Shown here in pieces: positions 1 through 6,101 of a stretch of 51,108 bases of DNA. The position numbers and the translations under genes were made by a program. Positions within the stretch are counted from its first letter, which is position 1. Each line of letters begins with the position of its first letter. Source of the stretch: a virus; IMG/VR virus record IMGVR_UViG_3300046817_000867, positions 1-51,108 of that record; one strand, 5' to 3'. The notes under the pieces were generated by a model that worked only from the letters and a program-made list of their open reading frames with translations, was not told the origin of the DNA and searched no databases.

Positions 1-520
1 CCCCCGTCGCGTCCCACGTCTCGGCCCTCGTCGCGGCCTCCGTCGCGGCCCTCGTCGCGGCCTCCGTCGCGGCCCTCGTCGCGGCCCACGTCGCGGCCCA
101 CGTCGCGGCCCACGTCGCGTCCCACGTCTCGGCCCCCGTCGCGGCCTCCGTCGCGGCCCACGTCTCGGCCCCCGTCGCGGCCCTCGTCGCGGCCTCCGTC
201 GCGGCCCACGTCGCGTCCCACGTCGCGTCCTCCGTCGCGGCCCACGTCGCGGCCCTTTGGCCTGTTGTCCTCAGATACCAAATGGCCGCCGCATACCCAG
301 CTGCAAACCGCCCCACGAACGGCGATGGCACGCGCACAATCCGCTGCCGCGGCGGAGGCGTGAGCTTCGCCGCGCGATACAGCGCCTCCACCGACTCAAC
401 CGTGCGCGCCCACTCCGCGTCATCCGTGGGTGCCGTGGACAGGGCGATCTTGATCCATTTCTCGGCCCACGGCGCCATCTGGGCGCGATGTTCTTCGGTG
501 AGGGCGTATTTTTTCGCCAT
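1..520 (-). CDS. Tetrapeptide-repeat protein, C-terminus cut by the window edge
   Basis: Partial gene that starts at the ATG at 520 and runs off the left edge without a stop (at least 173 codons). The first ~85 residues form a non-repetitive domain beginning MAKKYALTEEHRAQMAPWAE and containing a PPPRQRIVRVPSPFVGRF segment. After that the protein is a four-residue repeat, Ala-Thr-X-Ala/Asp with X = Trp, Arg, Glu or Gly (for example AATWAATEDATWDATWAATE), encoded by the 12-bp DNA repeat at 2-258. I recall proteins of this general layout (N-terminal domain plus AATW/AATR-type repeats) from phages and environmental bacteria, but no function is known to me. It lies five bases after the preceding gene, so it is the last visible cistron of the leftward run. 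The gene is certain as an open frame; the role is unknown. Confidence 0.8.
   Translation of the reverse strand, partial: MAKKYALTEEHRAQMAPWAEKWIKIALSTAPTDDAEWARTVESVEALYRAAKLTPPPRQRIVRVPSPFVGRFAAGYAAAIWYLRTTGQRAATWAATEDATWDATWAATEAATRAATGAETWAATEAATGAETWDATWAATWAATWAATRAATEAATRAATEAATRAETWDATG
2..258. repeat. 12-bp tandem repeat array, in-frame coding repeat
   Basis: About 21 head-to-tail copies of a 12-bp unit close to gtcgcggccNNc. Variants differ mainly at units 5 and 7 (gtcgcg/gtctcg, ggcc/gtcc) and at two or three wobble-like positions. The period is four codons and the array is open in the minus-strand frame used by the gene starting at 520. No spacers are present, so it is not a CRISPR. 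The array reaches the window edge and may be the reason the assembly stops there. Confidence 0.95.
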
Positions 521-525
521 GACGA

Positions 526-861
526 TCAGTCCGCCACCTGGCGCCACGCCTCAGGCGTGAACTCGGCTTGCCGCGTCACTTTCCATGCGCCGGCGCCCGC
601 TGGGGTGAGTAGCACATCCCCCTGCCGGACCTGCTCAGGCCGACGCGGATCAAGCACGACGAGGGCGTGCTCCTGATGCCGGAGCTGCACGGGAGTGTCC
701 CCCAAGACCAGCAGCATCCGCGTGCCGTCCGGTTCCTCGAAATACTGTGCCTGATCCAGATCAGGCACAGTCTCCGTCATGGTGAGCACTTCGTGGGCGT
801 GCCCCGTCACTTCGCCGTGCGCCAAAATAATTCGATTCGCTTCTCGAAGGTCTGTCCTCAT
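526..861 (-). CDS. Small conserved-type phage protein of unknown function
   Basis: 111 residues beginning MRTDLREANRIILAHGEVTGHAHEV. The HGEVTGHAHEV stretch has three His residues and could bind a metal or line a small catalytic pocket. The remainder is a beta-rich sequence with a DGTRMLLVLGDTPVQLRHQEH segment. The start is fixed by a perfect AGGAGG Shine-Dalgarno about 8 bases upstream. The stop lies five bases before the tetrapeptide-repeat gene, so the two are probably translated from one message. I recognise the His-rich motif from other phage hypothetical proteins but know no activity. Confidence 0.8.
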   Translation of the reverse strand: MRTDLREANRIILAHGEVTGHAHEVLTMTETVPDLDQAQYFEEPDGTRMLLVLGDTPVQLRHQEHALVVLDPRRPEQVRQGDVLLTPAGAGAWKVTRQAEFTPEAWRQVAD

Positions 862-887
862 GGGTTATTCCTCCTAATCTGTTCATC

Positions 888-920
888 TCACTGTGCGGCC
901 GTCAGTCTCGGATCGCTCAT
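888..920 (-). pseudogene. Ten-codon remnant of an MSDPRLTA coiled-coil gene
   Basis: Minus-strand ATG at 920 encodes MSDPRLTAAQ and then stops. The first nine residues match the start of the coiled-coil protein at 50164-50565, and the nucleotides around the start (ggccgtcagtctcggatcgc on the plus strand) are the same in both places. This looks like the 5' stub of a deleted copy of that family. It could instead be a short leader peptide, since it sits just upstream of the strong ribosome binding site of the gene starting at 861. Confidence 0.6.
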
Positions 921-989
921 CGCTCAATCTCCTTCGAGACCACCGACGGACCCAGCCGATCCTTCTCACCGACTGAGTCCGTCGGCCAC

Positions 990-1166
990 TTAACTCTTCG
1001 GGGCGTTGGCGGCTTCGATCTCGGCGACGATCGTCTTGACGAGCTCTGCGAACGCGATGAGCGTCGACATCGCTTCCGGATGGTCCTTCGAGAACTTCAC
1101 GACGGCGGCGACCAGGCTGAACACTTTGGTGAAATCAAACGCGGGCGGAGGCGTGGGATCAGACAT
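990..1166 (-). CDS. Small protein of unknown function (58 aa)
   Basis: ATG at 1166, TAA at 990-992, 58 residues: MSDPTPPPAFDFTKVFSLVA, then a largely helical, moderately hydrophobic stretch (VVKFSKDHPEAMSTLIAFAE) ending in PKS. A GGAG ribosome binding site precedes the start by about 7 bases. The helical body alternates charged and hydrophobic residues, so it is more likely an amphipathic helical protein than a membrane protein. It shares the opening MSDP with the coiled-coil family elsewhere in the window, but nothing beyond that. Confidence 0.6.
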   Translation of the reverse strand: MSDPTPPPAFDFTKVFSLVAAVVKFSKDHPEAMSTLIAFAELVKTIVAEIEAANAPKS

Positions 1167-1268
1167 GGGATGCTCCTCTCCATTTCATACAACACCGGGG
1201 GATACTCAACGTCTAAGAGACGACGGATTCGCAGAATCCGCAGAATCCGCAGATCGAACACGGTGCCG

Positions 1269-1883
1269 CTATCCTACACCCAGCCAGGCCGCGTGCGCGA
1301 TCCAGCGGGGGAAATTTTTTTCGTCCTCGACCAGGCCCGTGTGCCCGACCCCCGGAATACAGATGTTCGCATCGGCGACAACTGACGACCGCGACAGGTC
1401 GTCCGACCCGGCGAGTTGCCACGCGTCCGACGCGTCCGAGTACAGATGCGTCCACGTCCCGATGTTCGGGCGGGCGGTCTTGGTCGTCGCGGCCATGTCC
1501 TCGCGGATCGGACTGCACACACTCACGAGGTGGCCAATCGTCAGGCCGGCCGCCGCCGCGAAGAGCACGACTTGCAGGCCGTGACTGTGACACACCACGG
1601 TCGTCTCGACGGGCGGGATCCTCGCGTCTGGACAGAGCGACGGGACGAGGTACTCGTAGAGCGCCGCGCCGCCCGCCCGCCAGTCTACGTCAGGAGACCC
1701 CGGCACGCCGTCGACATCCGTCGACCACACGTACGGCCGTTCGCCGTCCCGGCGCCCCAGCACCCGGACGCCGAGCGTCTCGAGCATCGTGGCGAAGGGC
1801 GACCACGGATGCCACCAGGCCGTCACCGGGACGGACCCGCGGTACGCCCACGTGCCCGCGACCAGGACGGCCTTCGGCGTCAT
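1269..1883 (-). CDS. Alpha/beta hydrolase-fold protein (putative esterase/lipase)
   Basis: 204 residues from ATG 1883. The nucleophile elbow is visible as CHSHG (residues 98-102, Ser100) after a hydrophobic strand VETTVV and before a helix, as in alpha/beta hydrolases. Asp150 or Asp153 (YSDASD) and His181 (PGVGHTGLV) are in the right order to complete a Ser-Asp-His triad. N-terminal VLVAGTWAYRG resembles the oxyanion-hole strand. Substrate is unknown. A lysis-associated esterase, as LysB is in some actinobacterial phages, is possible but not supported by specific similarity. The start overlaps by one base the stop of a tiny membrane-peptide ORF (TGATG), indicating translational coupling. Confidence 0.7.
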   Translation of the reverse strand: MTPKAVLVAGTWAYRGSVPVTAWWHPWSPFATMLETLGVRVLGRRDGERPYVWSTDVDGVPGSPDVDWRAGGAALYEYLVPSLCPDARIPPVETTVVCHSHGLQVVLFAAAAGLTIGHLVSVCSPIREDMAATTKTARPNIGTWTHLYSDASDAWQLAGSDDLSRSSVVADANICIPGVGHTGLVEDEKNFPRWIAHAAWLGVG

Positions 1884-1963
1884 CACCGCACCCCCGGCGC
1901 GTAGAGCGTTACCGTCAGACAAAGCGCCACCAGGACCGCCGCGACGATCGGCCACCCTCTCAC
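1883..1963 (-). CDS. Tiny single-span membrane peptide (26 aa)
   Basis: GTG at 1963 encodes 26 residues, MRGWPIVAAVLVALCLTVTL then YAPGVR, which is essentially one transmembrane helix with a positively charged N-terminus. The start overlaps the upstream gene's stop by four bases (GTGA) and the stop overlaps the next ATG by one base (TGATG). That is the same coupling used throughout this genome and is the main evidence that it is real. It might be a small holin, pinholin-like or regulatory membrane peptide. Such a short ORF could still be chance. Confidence 0.45.
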   Translation of the reverse strand: MRGWPIVAAVLVALCLTVTLYAPGVR

Positions 1964-2250
1964 ATACCCTCCGTCAGTTCGGCTAAACGTACCCGCCCCT
2001 TGGCCGTCAACACAAAATCGCCGCGACACCCGCAGTTACACCCGTCAATATAGCCCTTGCGCGTCAAACTGCTGAGCTTCGCCCGCAGGACTTTCTCGGG
2101 CCACCGTGGAACATAGGCCGAGAAGTCTGTGTCTCGATTCCAACCATCGATCATCCTGACCGATGCGCCAATATGCCAGTTTCGCGCTGGGTCTTCCCAG
2201 AACGCCACGCGCGCCAAGACTTCCGCGGTGGGAATGTCGGCCGCTCTCAT
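1960..2250 (-). CDS. Winged-helix-like small protein
   Basis: 96 residues. The second half, KVLRAKLSSLTRKGYIDGCN followed by GDFVLTAKGRVRLAELTEGM, fits the recognition helix, beta-wing and LTxKG ending of winged helix-turn-helix proteins (the L.RKGYI...FVLTAKGR pattern is common in MarR/PadR-like folds). The first half includes WEDPARNWHIG. It could be a small DNA-binding regulator of the leftward operon, but the fold call rests on pattern only. Start overlaps the preceding ORF stop (ATGA). Confidence 0.6.
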   Translation of the reverse strand: MRAADIPTAEVLARVAFWEDPARNWHIGASVRMIDGWNRDTDFSAYVPRWPEKVLRAKLSSLTRKGYIDGCNCGCRGDFVLTAKGRVRLAELTEGM

Positions 2251-2408
2251 GCCGTCCTCACTTTCGCCAAGTCTCGAAGCGTCGGATGCAACGCCCGGCG
2301 CTTCAACCAGGCCAGCCGCGCCGCCGCCCGCAGTGTCTCACGGATCGCTGTGTCGCGGGCGACAATCTGCGCGTGGCGCTCGCGAAAAGTTGCGGATGTG
2401 TCCGCCAT
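2247..2408 (-). CDS. Small basic helical protein (53 aa)
   Basis: ATG at 2408, stop at 2247, 53 residues: MADTSATFRERHAQIVARDT, then an Arg/Ala-rich helical segment with RAAARLAWLKRRALHPTLRD. A GGGAGGATAAG ribosome binding site lies directly upstream, and the stop overlaps the next start (ATGA). Highly basic, so possibly nucleic-acid binding. No family recognised. Confidence 0.55.
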   Translation of the reverse strand: MADTSATFRERHAQIVARDTAIRETLRAAARLAWLKRRALHPTLRDLAKVRTA

Positions 2409-2409
2409 C

Positions 2410-2781
2410 TTATCCTCCCGTCCCATACAGGCGCCACGCGGCGCGCACCAGCCAGTTCACGGCGTAGACCTGCCGCCGCGATCGAAAACTCGTCAGCGGG
2501 CGCCCCGTGTACGTCGGCGCGAGCTCGCGCGCCAAGGCCAGCAGGTGATCGATCGGCGCCGTCCGCCGCGGCGGGACGACGTACCACGCCGCCGCCTCCG
2601 GACACCCCCACTCATGCGCCGGCACGCCGTACCACTCGCCCGGCTGACAGCCCGGACATCGGACCGACGCACGAGCGTTCCAGCGCTCGTGCGCCAAGGT
2701 CAGCGCTGGGCGGCTCATGTGGCCTCCGTCTGTCGCGCCGCGGCAATCCACAGACGACAGGCGAGCTGGAGCAGCACTCAT
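2410..2781 (-). CDS. Hypothetical protein with CPGC motif
   Basis: 123 residues from ATG 2781, which overlaps the previous stop by four bases and has a GGAGGA site 5 bases upstream. An internal ATG at 2718 also has a GGAGG site and would give a 102-residue protein starting MSRPALTLAHERW. Visible features are RCPGCQPGEWYGVPAHEWGC, a Cys/His-containing stretch that could hold zinc, and a C-terminal helix NWLVRAAWRLYG. No function recognised. Confidence 0.6.
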   Translation of the reverse strand: MSAAPARLSSVDCRGATDGGHMSRPALTLAHERWNARASVRCPGCQPGEWYGVPAHEWGCPEAAAWYVVPPRRTAPIDHLLALARELAPTYTGRPLTSFRSRRQVYAVNWLVRAAWRLYGTGG

Positions 2782-3038
2782 GATGGTCCTCCGTGTTTCT
2801 CCAACCGTGCCACGCGACGCGCCACGCGCGCCACGTCCTCCGCCGTCGCCAGCGGATACTCTGCCGATGGCGCAATGTTCTCGGAGCGGCCGTACGCCTG
2901 AAACGTCCGCGTGTCGCCGCCTGGTGTCGTCAGCGTCACCGCATGCCCCTCGAGCGGGTCGAGCCGCATCCGGCAACTATTCAGTAACCCGACGCGCCAC
3001 AGTCGGCCGTCGCGGAGAATGATGTCGCCGGCGGTCAT
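2778..3038 (-). CDS. Small hypothetical protein (86 aa)
   Basis: Starts at ATG 3038 (MTAGDIILRDGRLWRVGLLN), overlapping the upstream stop by one base (TGATG). The N-terminal two thirds is beta-rich with a DTRTFQAYGR segment. The last third, LATAEDVARVARRVARLEKH, is an amphipathic helix. The longer in-frame upstream extension lies inside the neighbouring gene and lacks a ribosome binding site, so I reject it. Function unknown. Confidence 0.6.
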   Translation of the reverse strand: MTAGDIILRDGRLWRVGLLNSCRMRLDPLEGHAVTLTTPGGDTRTFQAYGRSENIAPSAEYPLATAEDVARVARRVARLEKHGGPS

Positions 3039-3451
3039 CACAGCCACCGCTGACTGAGCGCATAGCCGCCGTCGGCATGATGCGTATTGTCTCGGTCGCC
3101 GTGGTTGCTGTGATCGTTCGACGGACATTTCTCAGGTTTGATGCAATCGAATCCGCTCGGGTAGAGCGTCCGCGACAAGTTATAGACCAGCGAGAAACCC
3201 ATATCCATGCCGCAGCCGCCCATCCGGATGCCATCGCGCTTGCCGAGCGTTTCCCCGAGTGCCTTCGCGGCATATCCCGTTAGCCAGACAGGTTCCTTCT
3301 CGGAAATCGCATAGACCTTGATCTCTCGCATCATCCCGGAGCGGCTGACATGCTCCAAGACGGTATACAGCGTGTCGCCAGGCTTCACGAACTTGTGGAG
3401 CTGCGCGATTGCCTCTTGCCGGTCCGTCTCTTGCTGCTTCGTGCGTTTCAT
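3038..3451 (-). CDS. Phage hypothetical protein with VSRSGMMREI motif
   Basis: 137 residues from ATG 3451, preceded by GGAGGG. It contains GDTLYTVLEHVSRSGMMREI followed by IKVYAI, a signature I recognise from many small phage proteins of unknown function, then an LTGYAAKALGE helix and a Gly-rich MGGCGMDMGFSLVYNLS segment. Its 5' leader carries one copy of the 43-bp hairpin repeat (3470-3512). Confidence 0.75.
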   Translation of the reverse strand: MKRTKQQETDRQEAIAQLHKFVKPGDTLYTVLEHVSRSGMMREIKVYAISEKEPVWLTGYAAKALGETLGKRDGIRMGGCGMDMGFSLVYNLSRTLYPSGFDCIKPEKCPSNDHSNHGDRDNTHHADGGYALSQRWL

Positions 3452-3469
3452 GATTAGGTGCCCTCCGCT

Positions 3470-3512
3470 CGGCGCCTGAACCCTCTGGCTCAGGCGCCAA
3501 CGCAAGGCGCCG
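3470..3512. repeat. 43-bp intercistronic hairpin repeat, copy 1
   Basis: Identical to 3775-3817. It contains a perfect 9-bp stem (ggcgcctga / tcaggcgcc) around a 10-base loop and a second potential GGCGCC/GGCGCC stem around a 7-base loop that shares the middle arm, so the two hairpins are mutually exclusive. Read on the minus strand it lies 11 bases after a stop codon and upstream of the ribosome binding site for the gene starting at 3451. There is no U-tract, so it is not a standard terminator. Confidence 0.85.
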
Positions 3513-3522
3513 ATCGCTAGGC

Positions 3523-3705
3523 CTAGCCGCGCAAATACCACACGTCTTCGGTCATACTTGGAAGGTAGACGCGAACAAACTGCTCGGCCTCTTCCTTTGA
3601 CATAAACGTATGCGCTCGATTGAAATCCGATACCCACAGCCAGCCAAGATCGGCAAATCCGATATAATGTGCCGCCTGCGCTGACGTAATGACCGTTTTC
3701 CTCAT
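3523..3705 (-). CDS. Small hypothetical protein (60 aa)
   Basis: Starts at ATG 3705 (MRKTVITSAQAAHYIGFADL) after a GGGGAGGGG site. The middle holds WLWVSDFNRAHTF and the end MSKEEAEQFVRVYLPSMTED. No known family. Its leader is a near-copy of the sequence upstream of the gene starting at 4147, so its translation signal was apparently acquired by duplication. Confidence 0.6.
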   Translation of the reverse strand: MRKTVITSAQAAHYIGFADLGWLWVSDFNRAHTFMSKEEAEQFVRVYLPSMTEDVWYLRG

Positions 3706-3708
3706 GTC

Positions 3709-3774
3709 GTTACCCCTCCCCGTGTTCGATTCCGAAAATTTCCAGACGCACAATCCGAAAGTTCGCCAGGGACG
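3709..3774 (-). pseudogene. Remnant of the 3' end of the 4152-4706 gene, now a leader
   Basis: Read on the minus strand, these bases encode SLANFRIVRLEIFGIEHGEG and a stop, almost identical to the C-terminus of the protein at 4152-4706 (SLANFRIVRLEIFGLDHEER). No upstream part of that gene is present here. The piece carries the GGGGAGGGG site used by the gene starting at 3705, as the parental copy carries the site for the gene at 4147. This is a duplicated cistron boundary. Confidence 0.7.
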
Positions 3775-3817
3775 CGGCGCCTGAACCCTCTGGCTCAGGC
3801 GCCAACGCAAGGCGCCG
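3775..3817. repeat. 43-bp intercistronic hairpin repeat, copy 2
   Basis: Identical over 43 bp to 3470-3512, including the 9-bp ggcgcctga/tcaggcgcc stem. On the minus strand it begins directly after the stop codon of the gene at 3818-4147 and is followed by the duplicated leader segment. Confidence 0.85.
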
Positions 3818-4147
3818 TTACCGGCATCCGAGTAGCCGACGCACGCGCCGATAGCTCGCGGGCGTGATGGTTGTGGCCGGATGGATCGCGTACGAGGTCT
3901 CCTCGCCCGTCCGATAATCCTGATCGCGATCGGCCGCACGGAATCCCCAGCCGCCGTCCTCGAACGCACCACGCGCCACCCGCCCGTGGTAGCCACAGAC
4001 CCCGAGCGCTTCTCTGAGCGTCACAGGTTCCGGCCGATCGTCATGCTTCCAGCCGCCGGGAGATGCGAACCCCGACTCCGCCGCGCCCCCCTGCTCGGCA
4101 CTCTCCGGAGTCACAATGTCGTACGTCACGAAAAAATGTCCCGCCAT
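3818..4147 (-). CDS. Hypothetical protein (109 aa)
   Basis: Starts at ATG 4147 (MAGHFFVTYDIVTPESAEQG). The ribosome binding site lies inside the 3' end of the upstream gene. The middle, PVTLREALGVCGYHGRVARG, and the acidic GWGFRAADRDQDYRTGEETS suggest a small soluble alpha/beta protein. The end is rich in Arg and Thr. Not recognised. Confidence 0.65.
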   Translation of the reverse strand: MAGHFFVTYDIVTPESAEQGGAAESGFASPGGWKHDDRPEPVTLREALGVCGYHGRVARGAFEDGGWGFRAADRDQDYRTGEETSYAIHPATTITPASYRRVRRLLGCR

Positions 4148-4151
4148 GTCG

Positions 4152-4706
4152 TTACCGCTCCTCGTGGTCAAGTCCGAAGATTTCCAAGCGCACAATCCGA
4201 AAGTTCGCCAGGGACGCCACGTGGAGCTCGCCGCACATCTCGCGCGCCCACCGTATCGCCTCCTCGAGTGTCCCGAACGTCGCATCTGGCAAGGTCAGGA
4301 CGGACTCATGTCCGGGCTGGCCGAGCAGGTCTTCCCGGACAGCCGGCTCCCAGTCGTCGGTGTGCGGATCCTCGCGGTACTGCACGATGTATGGCGCGCG
4401 ACAAGGCGTGGCGGCCCGATGGTCGGCGCCGGATGGTGGCTGAATACGGGTGCGCAGGTTCATGACGCTTCCTGACCTTGGCTCACCGTGGCCAAAGGCG
4501 CGGTCGACGGAGACGATCGCCGGGCCGTTGCGATCCGCCCGTGACGGACAGACCGTCTCCCACTGGCCGCCGCGGTCACGTTCAATCGAGGACCGGTACT
4601 GTACGATGGCCGCGCGGCCCCAAATGGCCAACTTGGCATCCCGAATATCCTGATAGGCCCTCGTCCAGGTGCCGTCTCCGAAATTGGCGCGATACCTGAT
4701 GGTCAT
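4152..4706 (-). CDS. Hypothetical protein with an internal repeat (184 aa)
   Basis: One open frame from ATG 4706, overlapping the upstream stop (ATGA). Two halves share a motif: AAIVQYRSSIERDRGGQWET in the first and PYIVQYREDPHTDDWEPAV in the second, suggesting a duplicated domain. An internal ATG at 4461 is preceded by AGGAAG, so the second half might also be made separately, or this could be a fusion of two once-separate genes. Its last 20 codons are duplicated at 3709-3774. Function unknown. Confidence 0.65.
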   Translation of the reverse strand: MTIRYRANFGDGTWTRAYQDIRDAKLAIWGRAAIVQYRSSIERDRGGQWETVCPSRADRNGPAIVSVDRAFGHGEPRSGSVMNLRTRIQPPSGADHRAATPCRAPYIVQYREDPHTDDWEPAVREDLLGQPGHESVLTLPDATFGTLEEAIRWAREMCGELHVASLANFRIVRLEIFGLDHEER

Positions 4707-4960
4707 ACGGCCTCCTTGATCAACAAAAACGCCGGACCCCCACCACGCGTGGCCGGACGGATCGTCGTGCGATCGTAGGCGTGGGGGGAATTGTGGCCCA
4801 TGAGGACGACGGACTGCGACGTCGCACGTCTCGCCGGATACGCGTCCAGGAGCCGCTGCGCCTCGTCACTCGTCAGCGGATAGGTGTGCCCACTGCTGTG
4901 GAATGTGAGAAGGTACGGTCGTGCCACGGTGTGAATCTTCACGCTTCGTGTCTGCTTCAT
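4703..4960 (-). CDS. Small hypothetical protein (85 aa)
   Basis: Starts at ATG 4960 (MKQTRSVKIHTVARPYLLTF). It has a YPLTSDEAQRLLDAYPARRA helix in the middle and ends with GGGPAFLLIKEAV. Overlaps the next gene by four bases (ATGA). No recognised family. Confidence 0.6.
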   Translation of the reverse strand: MKQTRSVKIHTVARPYLLTFHSSGHTYPLTSDEAQRLLDAYPARRATSQSVVLMGHNSPHAYDRTTIRPATRGGGPAFLLIKEAV

Positions 4961-5013
4961 ACGTCCAGCCCTCCATGCGCGGCCCGACAATGGTCGGGCC
5001 GCGGTAGCAAGGC

Positions 5014-5352
5014 TCACGCGCGGTCAGCGTGGAGAGCCTTCAGGCTGCTGGCGCTCATGATGTGTCGGTACGTCTGGACGATCTTCCCGGCCGCCGGCCA
5101 CAGGTCTGGCGCTTCTACCGGAGCCTTTGGGCCCGTGACGTACTCCCAGCCCTTCAAGGCCGCGAGCGAACGCAAGGCCGCTAGGCCGACGACGTACAGG
5201 TGGTACGTTCCGGCGGAGAACCCCGTCGGGATGTGCGTGATCACCCACATTTCTCCGCGAGGACTGCGATGCAACGCCAACAGACCGATGATTTTCTTCG
5301 CTTCTGGCGTCCCGACGGTTTCGCCGTTATGGCCCTTGAGTGTGATGGTCAT
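5014..5352 (-). CDS. Hypothetical protein (112 aa)
   Basis: Starts at ATG 5352 (MTITLKGHNGETVGTPEAKK) with GGAGG about 8 bases upstream. A TTG 16 codons earlier is possible but has no good ribosome binding site. The sequence GEMWVITHIPTGFSAGTYHL is beta-like and the C-terminus SASSLKALHADRA is helical. It is the first substantial gene of the leftward run and so probably among the earliest expressed. Function unknown. Confidence 0.6.
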   Translation of the reverse strand: MTITLKGHNGETVGTPEAKKIIGLLALHRSPRGEMWVITHIPTGFSAGTYHLYVVGLAALRSLAALKGWEYVTGPKAPVEAPDLWPAAGKIVQTYRHIMSASSLKALHADRA

Positions 5353-5458
5353 GGTCTCTGCCTCCGCACGCAGTATCTGCGCGGGCCGGCCGGCTGTCAA
5401 GCGCTGGCGCGAGCATTCACGGGCGGATTCGACGGCGAAGCTGTTGAGCGCGTGGATG

Positions 5459-5530
5459 TTATAAATTATTTTCGTGCTCGCCGGGCCAGCGCCTCTTCGC
5501 GGTCGGTCGCCGCACAGACGGGATTGGCAT
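5459..5530 (-). CDS. Possible leader peptide (23 aa)
   Basis: ATG at 5530 with a strong AAGGAG site 8 bases upstream encodes MPIPSVRRPTAKRRWPGEHE and three more residues before TAA. It is basic and too short to classify. The good ribosome binding site at the head of the leftward transcript suggests a leader or regulatory peptide. It may also be chance. Confidence 0.35.
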   Translation of the reverse strand: MPIPSVRRPTAKRRWPGEHENNL

Positions 5531-5825
5531 ATAGTTACTCCTTGAACACGATAAGTCCTTGTGTGTCAACAGTTTCGCGGTGAAATGTCGCGAAAATTCG
5601 CCGACTCTGACAAAACCCACAATTGACTCGGCCGTAAGTCCTGACGTATCAACGCGTTCCAGCAGGATGTCAGAAAAACACCCCGAAATGACCGATGTCT
5701 AAGTCCGCATCATCACAGGACTTAGAGCGACGACAACAATTGTCACAATGAACATGAGTTCTCCAGCGCTACGACTTAGGCGGGGGGCGGGCCCCCCCGG
5801 GGGGCAATGTGTGTAATATATAGAG

Positions 5826-5854
5826 AGTATTCTTATCTTTCTAGAGAGGGTCAA
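5826..5854 (-). promoter_or_regulatory. Candidate leftward promoter
   Basis: On the minus strand TTGACC (5849-5854) is followed by 17 bases and AATACT (5826-5831), a reasonable sigma-70-like pair in the most AT-rich part of the region, pointing at the leftward genes. Pattern match only. Confidence 0.4.
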
Positions 5855-5998
5855 AGAATAAGTAATGTAGAATCAACAGCTTACAGCAGGATGTCAGAAT
5901 GTTGACGGAATAAAGAACGGCGGGCGCTTTCTATCGGCCTCATGGAATCAACGAGTTAGCCCGGAGAAATGTCCAAATTTACGCTTTTCGTAAATCGC

Positions 5999-6077
5999 TG
6001 TCAAAATATTGACACCTGGCTAGGTAAAGTGTCAAAATATTGACACCTTGACGGGGAATTGTCAAAATATTGACACC
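5999..6077. promoter_or_regulatory. Three phased palindromic operator/iteron sites with TTGACA boxes
   Basis: The core tgtcaaaatattgaca occurs three times, beginning near 6000, 6031 and 6061, so spaced 31 and 30 bp apart (about three helical turns each). Each has TGTCAA and TTGACA arms around AATA. Each copy supplies a TTGACA -35 hexamer, and the next copy supplies CAAAAT as a -10 with 18- and 17-bp spacers, so promoters and repressor sites would coincide. The sites could be operators for a dimeric repressor or origin iterons. Confidence 0.75.
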
Positions 6078-6080
6078 TTG

Positions 6081-6101
6081 GTGTAGTCAACTTGACTACA
6101 C
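6081..6101. promoter_or_regulatory. Perfect 21-bp palindromic operator
   Basis: Arms gtgtagtcaa and ttgactacac around a single central c, perfectly complementary over 10 bp. It contains a TTGACT that could act as a -35 box, with TAGAAT at 6118-6123 as a loosely spaced (20 bp) -10 on the plus strand. It lies just right of the three repeated sites and differs from them, so it may bind a second regulator. Confidence 0.7.

Noticed and set aside
2-258. CRISPR array
   Set aside because: The 12-bp units are contiguous with no unique spacers, no cas genes are present, and the array is an open coding frame.
5780-5805. Transcription terminator in the G/C-only block
   Set aside because: It can pair with itself but has a very short loop and no following T-tract, so I only list it as part of the intergenic region.
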